A DNA stretch of 64,000 bases from Nannocystis exedens. GTDB lineage: Bacteria; Myxococcota_A; Polyangia; Nannocystales; Nannocystaceae. Location: positions 744,001 to 808,000 of the forward strand of contig NZ_NETK01000001.1 of the NCBI RefSeq assembly GCF_002343915.1, read 5' to 3'. Numbering within the stretch: position 1 is the stretch's first letter; every line of letters begins with the position of its first letter. The notes beneath the pieces are model-generated. The model saw nothing but the letters and a program-made list of their open reading frames with translations, had not been told where the DNA came from and did no database searches. Shown one piece after another: positions 58,965 to 64,000 of this stretch. A program made the position numbers and the translations under genes.

Positions 58965-61474
58965 TCGCCGCGCCGCTCGGCCTCCTCCTCGCCGTCGCCC
59001 CGACGGCGGCGACGGAACAACCTGTCCCTTCGGACAGCCCGCCGCACCTCGCTCCGATGACCGCCAAGTCGGCCGCCCCCGCTCCCCGGCCGACCTCGCC
59101 GTCACCTGTCCCTTCGGACACTCGGCCCCGGCTCGCCGTCCCGCCCGGTGTCGCTCCCGCGTCGACCCGGCGCCGACCATCGCTCCCGCTACCTGTCCCT
59201 TCGACCAGCCGGCTCGAAGCCCGCGGCGCCCTGCGCAGCGCCGGCGAGCGCCAACCCCTCGCCGGCGCCCGCCTCTACGCCCGCTCGCGCCGCGGCCCCG
59301 ACTGGACCCGCGCGGCGGTCACGGCCGCGGACGGCAGCTTCGTCCTCGCCGACCTCCCGTCCCTCGACTTCGAGCTCGTCGTCGTCGCCGCCGGTCACGA
59401 GCGGCTCGAGCAGCCGACCACCGCCGGCTTCTGGCGCCGGCGCCGTCCGCCGGTCATCTACCTGCAACCGGCCGGCGCCGGCCGCTACCGCACGATCGTC
59501 GCCCAGGAGCGGACCCCCAGGCCCAGCCCCTTCAGCGTCGAGCTCGCGCCCGACGAGATCGCCGCCCTCCCCGGCAGCCAGGGCGATCCGCTGCGGGCCT
59601 TGCAGAACCTGCCAGGCTCCGCGCGGGTCCCCGGCGGCCTCGGCCTCCTCATCCTCCGCGGCGCCGCGCCCAATCAGTCGCAGGTGTTCGTCGGCGAGCA
59701 CCCGGTCCCGCGCGCCTTCCACGTCCCCGGCCTCGCCAGCATCGTCCCCGCCGGCGTGCTGTCGGGCCTCTCGTACGTGCCCAGCAACTTCGCCCCCAAC
59801 TACGGCAACGCCACCGGCGGCATCGTCGTCCTCACCCCGCGCGTCGGCCGACGCGACGGCGTCCACGGCCACGCCAAGCTCGACCTGATCTCCGCCGGCG
59901 CGCAGGTCGAGGGACCCGTCGGCCGCGGCTCGTTCCTGATCGCCGCCCAGCGCGGCTACCTCGACCTCGCGCTCAAGGCCGTCGGCCAGCTCGCGTTCAA
60001 CCGGGACTACCTCCGCCCCAAGTACAGCGACTACCAGGTCGTCTTCGATCACCCCGTCGGCCCCGGCGCCAGCCTCACCGCCCGCCTCCTCGGCGCCAGC
60101 GACGTCCTCCGCTTCGACTCGTTCGCCGCCGGCAGCGGCGGCGTCGCCCTCAGCGCCGGCTTCCACCGCATCGACCTCGTCTACAAGCAGCGCCGCGGCC
60201 CGTGGGACTTCCTGCTGTCGCCGGCGCTGCGCCTCGACACCGGCGGCATCGAGACCGACTACCAGATGCGCCGCCGCACCGACGTCGTCGGCCTGCTGCG
60301 CGCCGAGCTCACCGCGCGCCCGTCGCGACGGTTCCAGTGGACCGTCGGCGCCGACACCCAGATCGATCGCCACCGCACGCGCAGTCAGCTCGAGATCCCG
60401 CAGGGCATCATCATCGAGTCCTCCCAGGGCCCGGTCGAGACCTTCGACGAGGTCGCCCGCGGCACCACCACCACCAGCGGCGTGTACGTCACCCCGCTGC
60501 TCGCCGCCGGCCGGTTCACCTTCTCACCTGGCCTTCGGGCCAGCCTCTTTACCGGCCTCGGCGACCCGAAGTTCTCGGTCGACCCGCGCCTGCACGCGCG
60601 CTGGGCCCCGCACCCGCGCGTCACCGTGCAGCTCGGCGCCGGCCGCTACTCGCAGCCCTCGTTCCGTCCGCTCAGCAACGTCCCCGGCCTCAGCAACTTC
60701 AGCGCCCTCGAAAGCCTCGGCCTCGACGACCAGATCGTCCTGCCCGGCGCGATCCGCTACCTCGACCCCCGGATCAACGTCGACCCGCGCAGCCGCCTCG
60801 GCCTCATGCAGGCCGTGCAGCTCAGCGTCAACCTCCACCTCCGCTTGACCGCCGGCCTCGGCCTCGACGTCACCGGCTTCTGGCGCCGCGACCGCGATCG
60901 TCACCCGATCCTCGTCGACGCCCTCGGGCGGCGGGTCAAGGACAGCGGCGCCGTCGTGCACGGCCTCGAGGTCATGCTGCGCCACGACCTCACCCGCCGC
61001 CTGTTCGGCTGGGTCGCCTACACGCTGATGCGCGCGCGTACCGGGACCTTCGACACTCGCGACCGCTTTAACCTGCGAGCCCCCAACGACTTCGATCAGC
61101 GGCACAACCTCGTCGCCGTGCTCGGCGTCAAGCTGCCGCGCCGCTGGCAGATCGCCGGCCGCTTCCGCCTCGTCACCGGCCTCCCGTTCACCCCGGTCGT
61201 CGGCGGCGTCAAGCCCGAGGGTCCTTTCTCCTTCACCAACCCGATCTACGGCGCCTACAACAGCGCCCGCATGCCCGTGTTCCACCAGCTCGACCTTCGC
61301 GTCGACAAGACGTGGGTCCTCTCGCGCGCCATCGTCTCGACCTACCTCGACGTGCAGAACATCTACAACCGCCAGAACGCCGAGGGCCTGTGGTACCTCA
61401 CCGACTACTCCGGCACCCAGACCGTCGTCGGCGTCCCGATCCTGCCGGTGTTCGGCGTGCGCGTGGAGTACTGA
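58961..61474 (+). CDS. TonB-dependent receptor-like outer-membrane protein
   Basis: The 837-residue product has a signal peptide (LLLAVAPTAATEQ), a Pro/Ser linker, an N-terminal CarboxypepD_reg-like domain (about 85-165), a plug domain with DPLRALQNLPGSARVPGGLGLLILRGAAPNQSQVFVG, and a barrel of alternating strands ending in an aromatic/Tyr residue (VFGVRVEY). It should be an outer-membrane transporter or receptor driven by TonB. The substrate is unknown; no exbB, exbD or tonB lies in the window. Hairpin repeats sit in the N-terminal linker, where the repeated peptide PVPS marks them, and a perfect one (60528-60543) in the barrel. Confidence 0.88.
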   Translation: MIAAPLGLLLAVAPTAATEQPVPSDSPPHLAPMTAKSAAPAPRPTSPSPVPSDTRPRLAVPPGVAPASTRRRPSLPLPVPSTSRLEARGALRSAGERQPLAGARLYARSRRGPDWTRAAVTAADGSFVLADLPSLDFELVVVAAGHERLEQPTTAGFWRRRRPPVIYLQPAGAGRYRTIVAQERTPRPSPFSVELAPDEIAALPGSQGDPLRALQNLPGSARVPGGLGLLILRGAAPNQSQVFVGEHPVPRAFHVPGLASIVPAGVLSGLSYVPSNFAPNYGNATGGIVVLTPRVGRRDGVHGHAKLDLISAGAQVEGPVGRGSFLIAAQRGYLDLALKAVGQLAFNRDYLRPKYSDYQVVFDHPVGPGASLTARLLGASDVLRFDSFAAGSGGVALSAGFHRIDLVYKQRRGPWDFLLSPALRLDTGGIETDYQMRRRTDVVGLLRAELTARPSRRFQWTVGADTQIDRHRTRSQLEIPQGIIIESSQGPVETFDEVARGTTTTSGVYVTPLLAAGRFTFSPGLRASLFTGLGDPKFSVDPRLHARWAPHPRVTVQLGAGRYSQPSFRPLSNVPGLSNFSALESLGLDDQIVLPGAIRYLDPRINVDPRSRLGLMQAVQLSVNLHLRLTAGLGLDVTGFWRRDRDRHPILVDALGRRVKDSGAVVHGLEVMLRHDLTRRLFGWVAYTLMRARTGTFDTRDRFNLRAPNDFDQRHNLVAVLGVKLPRRWQIAGRFRLVTGLPFTPVVGGVKPEGPFSFTNPIYGAYNSARMPVFHQLDLRVDKTWVLSRAIVSTYLDVQNIYNRQNAEGLWYLTDYSGTQTVVGVPILPVFGVRVEY
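59022..59120 (+). repeat. Two CTTC-loop hairpins in the receptor linker
   Basis: CTGTCC-CTTC-GGACAG (59022-59037, perfect 6 bp) and TGTCC-CTTC-GGACA (59107-59120), both read as PVPSD. A third, decayed copy lies near 59193. Confidence 0.6.
60528..60543 (+). repeat. In-frame CTGGCC-TTCG-GGCCAG hairpin
   Basis: Perfect 6 bp stem with UUCG-type loop encoding PGLRA of the barrel. Confidence 0.5.
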
Positions 61475-61486
61475 CGCGCACGCCGT

Positions 61487-61531
61487 CTGCTCGAAGCAGG
61501 ACAGCCGCGCGCCCGCTGCGGGCAAGCTCGG
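61487..61531 (-). pseudogene. 3'-end remnant of a DUF1554-like gene
   Basis: CTGCTCGAAGCAGGACAGCCGCGC and the following 20 bases match 61615-61662, the 3' end of the next minus-strand gene, with a few substitutions and a 2-nt gap. In one frame the remnant reads ARLSCFEQ against ARLYCFEQ of the intact gene. It looks like the last trace of a second copy. Confidence 0.55.
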
Positions 61532-61599
61532 GTGCGCGCTCCTCCGTCACTCAGCCTCCTCCACGTCCCCGATCTCGCGGAAATCCGGCGTCCTGACGG

Positions 61600-62547
61600 T
61601 CACGGCGGCGGCGGCTGCTCGAAGCAGTACAGCCGCGCATGCCCGCTGCAGGTCAGGTCGGGGCAGCCTTCGGTCCAGCGGGCGTCGGAGAGCGAGCACT
61701 CGCCGACCTGCGCCGGCCCTGGCCCGGGCGCGCTCCAGTCGTCGCAGTCCTTGCCCATCGCCAGCCCCGTCTTCGTCGTCGCCGTCCAGACCGGACAGGG
61801 CCCGCAGTCGGGGAACCGCACCGACACTTCGTCGCCGTTCTCGTCGCGGTCGATCGCCGCATCGAGGTCGCCGTCGATCAGGTTGTACCAGTCCTTGGCG
61901 ATCTGCACGCCGTTCCTCAGCTGCCACGGCCGCGTCGAGTGGACCAGCCGGTCCGCCGCCGTCTGGGCCTCGGTGCTCAGCCAGGCCACGTATTCGCCCG
62001 GCAGGCCGGCCAACCGGGCGTGGGCCCTGCAGATCTGGTCGGCCGATCCGATGTCCTTGAACTCGACGATCGAGATCGCCAGCGAGGTGACGAACACGTG
62101 GAAGTAAGCGCGGACGCACCCGTCGCAGCCCTCGCCGCCGTCGCACTCCTCGTGGGGCTGTACGATCAGGTCGCCGCAGAACTCGATCTTGCACGCGCTC
62201 GAGCAGCCGTCGCCGTCCACCATGTTGCCGTCGTCGCACTCCTCGTCGGGCGCGGCCACCCCGTCGCCGCAGCTCGCGCCGTCGGTCGACGCCGGGCTCG
62301 TCGTGTCGGGCTCGCTCGTCGTCGTCGTCGTCTCGACCGGCCCCGAGGTGCTCGTCGTCGGGCCCGTCGAGGTCGGCTCGCTCGGGCTCGTCGAGCCCGT
62401 GCTCGTCGACGTCGCCTGGCCGGGCCCGGCGGTCGTCTCGCTGGTCTCCCCCGTGCCGGGCCCCGCAGTCGTCGACTCGCTCCCGCTCGGCGAGAAGCAC
62501 CCGGACGCCAGCAAGAGCACGAGCGAGGCGACGCGCGGACGAACCAT
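61600..62547 (-). CDS. Surface lipoprotein with DUF4215-like and DUF1554-like domains
   Basis: The 315-residue product has a lipobox (LLASGC), a Ser/Thr/Gly linker of about 70 residues, and a Cys-rich DUF4215-like module ([33 protein letters not shown]). A DUF1554-like (endostatin-like) domain follows: [55 protein letters not shown] and a terminal [11 protein letters not shown]1554 domains occur in Leptospira and myxobacterial surface proteins of unknown role. ATG 62547 lies 7 nt after GACAAT; ATG 62556 is an alternative. Confidence 0.82.
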   Translation of the reverse strand: MVRPRVASLVLLLASGCFSPSGSESTTAGPGTGETSETTAGPGQATSTSTGSTSPSEPTSTGPTTSTSGPVETTTTTSEPDTTSPASTDGASCGDGVAAPDEECDDGNMVDGDGCSSACKIEFCGDLIVQPHEECDGGEGCDGCVRAYFHVFVTSLAISIVEFKDIGSADQICRAHARLAGLPGEYVAWLSTEAQTAADRLVHSTRPWQLRNGVQIAKDWYNLIDGDLDAAIDRDENGDEVSVRFPDCGPCPVWTATTKTGLAMGKDCDDWSAPGPGPAQVGECSLSDARWTEGCPDLTCSGHARLYCFEQPPPP

Positions 62548-62554
62548 CGCCGCC

Positions 62555-62560
62555 ATTGTC
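62555..62560 (-). promoter_or_regulatory. GACAAT -10-like box, leaderless type
   Basis: Seven bases before ATG 62547, minus strand. Confidence 0.4.
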
Positions 62561-62697
62561 GAAGACACCCGGGCGCGGCGTCAAAGCACGAGCAGCGGCG
62601 TGGCGCGCTCACGGAGCGGACGCGCCCGCGACGGGCCGCTCGCCGTCCCCACTCGCCGAGGTCCGCGCGCGGCCGCTCGCGCCGGGCCGCAGAGAGC

Positions 62698-62719
62698 CAG
62701 ATGTCCCTCGGGACATCTG
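62698..62719. repeat. 9-bp perfect hairpin CAGATGTCC/GGACATCTG
   Basis: CTCG loop; second-longest perfect stem of the family. It begins the repeat-rich stretch. Confidence 0.65.
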
Positions 62720-62758
62720 ACGCACGGCTCCGCCGCACCGGCCGTCGCGCGGGCACCG

Positions 62759-63098
62759 CCTGACTCTCGGGACACCGGCTCCCCCCGATGCCGCGCCTCC
62801 CGCGATCGCCTCCTGTCTCTCGGGACATCCCGCTCCCCGCCCCTCTCCCTGCCGTCTCGCGCGGGCGACGCCTGTCTCTCGGGACATCCTTTTCCGCCGA
62901 CTCCACCCCTTGCAAGGGCATCCTGTCTCTCGGGACATCCGTCTCCCCGCCCCGGCTCCGCGTCCCGCCGGCGCCGGCTCCGCGTCGGGGCTCCGCGCCC
63001 CCTGCCGTCCCGCGGGCGAAGCCTGTCTCTCGGGACATCACGCTCCCCGCCCCCACTCCGCACCCCGCCCGTGGACGCCGCCTGTCTCTCGCGACATC
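62759..63098 (+). repeat. Degenerate tandem array of an 18-bp palindromic element
   Basis: CCTGTCTCTCGGGACATC occurs exactly at 62812, 62871, 62922 and 63022. One-mismatch (63081) and diverged (62759) copies flank these. Start-to-start spacing is 53, 59, 51, 100 and 59 bp. The stretches between copies are related to one another (CGCTCCCCGCCCC ... GCGGGCGA), so the true unit is about 59 bp. Confidence 0.8.
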
Positions 63099-63261
63099 TC
63101 TCCGGCCCGGCCCGCTCGTCACACCGCCGGTCTCTCCTGGCTCTCGAGACGACTCACCGGCTGTCCGCGCGCTAGCATGTCCCGAAGGACAGCCACCGCC
63201 CCGGGCGCGATCGCCCCGGCGACCCCCTCACGAATGGTTGTCGCCGTCGATCGCAGGATGA

Positions 63262-63267
63262 TACCGT
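63262..63267 (+). promoter_or_regulatory. TACCGT -10-like box, leaderless type
   Basis: Six bases before ATG 63274. Confidence 0.5.
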
Positions 63268-63273
63268 CGAGCG

Positions 63274-63864
63274 ATGGAAGGCAAGAGCAGGCGGGGTCGT
63301 TCGCGGGCGTGGTGGGCCGCCCTATCGCTGTCACTGTGGTTGCAGGGGACGACGGCCCGGGCCGACGTCGTCGAGGAGCCGCCGGCCGACTGCCCGGCGG
63401 GCACCAAGGGCAACACCTGTCACGGCGGGCCGTTCTGCAGCCCGCTCAAGTGCTTTAGCGACGCCGAGTGTACCGACGGCGCGACCTGCCAGGACACCAA
63501 GGGTTGCATCGGCTGGGTCGACTGCGGCGGCGGCGACGGCGGACCCGATCCGACCCCGACGCTCTCTTCGCTGTGCGACGGCGGCGAGGCCTGCGGCGCA
63601 GGCGAGACCTGCGAGGCGATCAAGCTGTGCCTCCCGGTCGTCGAGCCGACCACCGGCGGCGGTTCGGCCGGCGGCCCCACCTCGAGCGGCACGGCCACCA
63701 CCGACGCCGGCACCGCGAGCGGCACCGGCGACGACCCCGGCGGCAGCAAGGGCGGGTGCGGCAGCTGCAGCGCCGACGCGGACCCCGGCGCCACGGCCCT
63801 CGCGCTCCTGGCGATCGCCGCGCTCGTGCCTCGGCGTCGTCGCAACGCGCCGGGCCGGCCATGA
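63274..63864 (+). CDS. Cys-rich secreted protein with MYXO-CTERM-like tail
   Basis: The 196-residue product has a signal peptide (LSLWLQGTTARAD) and a Cys-rich core with paired motifs (CPAGTKGNTCHGGPFC, CFSDAECTDGATCQDTKGC, CGAGETCEAIKLC). A Gly/Thr/Ser linker follows, then a MYXO-CTERM-like end (GCGSCSADADP, hydrophobic stretch, RRRRN). The Cys spacing resembles small disulfide-rich modules, as in secreted binding proteins. It overlaps the next gene (ATGA), suggesting an operon that continues past the window. Confidence 0.78.
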   Translation: MEGKSRRGRSRAWWAALSLSLWLQGTTARADVVEEPPADCPAGTKGNTCHGGPFCSPLKCFSDAECTDGATCQDTKGCIGWVDCGGGDGGPDPTPTLSSLCDGGEACGAGETCEAIKLCLPVVEPTTGGGSAGGPTSSGTATTDAGTASGTGDDPGGSKGGCGSCSADADPGATALALLAIAALVPRRRRNAPGRP

Positions 63865-64000
63865 CGATCGCTCGCTCTCGCACGCGCGCGCGACGAGACC
63901 TCCGCCTCGCCGTCGCGGCCGTCGCCCTCGTCGCCTGCGCCCCGCGTGAAGCCCCGCAGGCGCCCGAGCCCACGCCCCCCGCTCCGACGGCCTCCGCCCC
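63861..64000 (+). CDS. Lipoprotein, 3'-truncated by the window edge
   Basis: The 46 visible residues begin with a basic stretch (ARSRTRARRDLR), a hydrophobic segment and the lipobox VALVAC, then a Pro/Ala/Glu linker. ATG 63861 overlaps the preceding TGA as ATGA. Function cannot be judged from this fragment. Confidence 0.65.
   Translation, partial: MTIARSRTRARRDLRLAVAAVALVACAPREAPQAPEPTPPAPTASA

Larger units (their letters stand above)
62561..63261. other. 700-bp non-coding region with repeat array
   Basis: Between divergent genes. Frames lack third-position bias. It contains the hairpin at 62698, the tandem array at 62759-63098 and ATGTCC-CGAA-GGACAG near 63178. Confidence 0.6.

Noticed and set aside
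62759..63098. CRISPR-like array of regularly spaced repeats
   Set aside because: Repeats are only 18 bp and the segments between them are related to one another rather than unique; no cas genes are present.

Overview
The window looks like chromosomal DNA of a myxobacterium, most likely the Nannocystis/Nannocystaceae branch. This is inferred from four things: very high GC with third codon positions almost always G or C; many lipoproteins with long Thr/Gly/Ser linkers of the TTGEP type; MYXO-CTERM-like tails (Cys motif, membrane helix, Arg cluster); and Cys-rich DUF4215-like modules beside several Ser/Thr kinases. I saw no tRNA, rRNA, transposase, integrase or CRISPR array.

Layout. 1-4660: a truncated secreted CxxCH protein, fabH, a small lipoprotein, kptA on the minus strand, and the first of two CAP-domain lipoproteins. 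4847-12655: the second CAP lipoprotein, a DUF4159 protein paired with a large VWA membrane protein, a GroES-like protein overlapping a fused barrel/SppA protease, and an unrecognised gene with a probable frame break. 12652-22266: an M16 protease lipoprotein facing a minus-strand cluster of mutS2, a second barrel/SppA protein and a TerB-like protein. 22456-30290: a nine-gene Mrp/Mnh cation/proton antiporter operon in which nearly every stop overlaps the next start. 30707-41049: a hybrid histidine kinase, a VIT/VWA lipoprotein, a Ser/Thr kinase with atypical ATP-site residues, and a phosphohexomutase coupled to a carboxypeptidase-regulatory-like protein. 41164-49079: an ABC-2-like permease, spermidine synthase, two tandem metzincin-like secreted proteins with MYXO-CTERM-like tails, a lipoprotein and a short inorganic pyrophosphatase. 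49252-54133: a membrane protein divergent from a second Ser/Thr kinase whose reading frame breaks in a C-rich repeat, a GT39-like membrane protein and a Cys-rich lipoprotein. 54779-64000: a duplicated HtrA protease of the yeast Nma111 type, a lipoprotein/TonB-receptor pair, a DUF1554-like lipoprotein with a remnant of a second copy, and two cell-envelope genes at the right edge.

Two window-wide patterns are not explained by the gene list. First, a family of short hairpins with core TGTCC-N4-GGACA (arms extended as CATGTCC or CCTGTCC/CCTGGCC) sits just after stop codons, in intergenic clusters and inside reading frames; near 62.8-63.1 kb it forms a degenerate tandem array of about 59 bp period. 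Second, many starts lie only 5-8 nt after a TAnnnT-like hexamer, which predicts leaderless transcripts; this pattern was used to settle several start codons.

Most proteins face the envelope or periplasm: lipoproteins, SppA, M16 and HtrA proteases, VWA and TonB-receptor proteins, and kinases with membrane anchors. The Mrp operon is the one large energy/ion-homeostasis unit.
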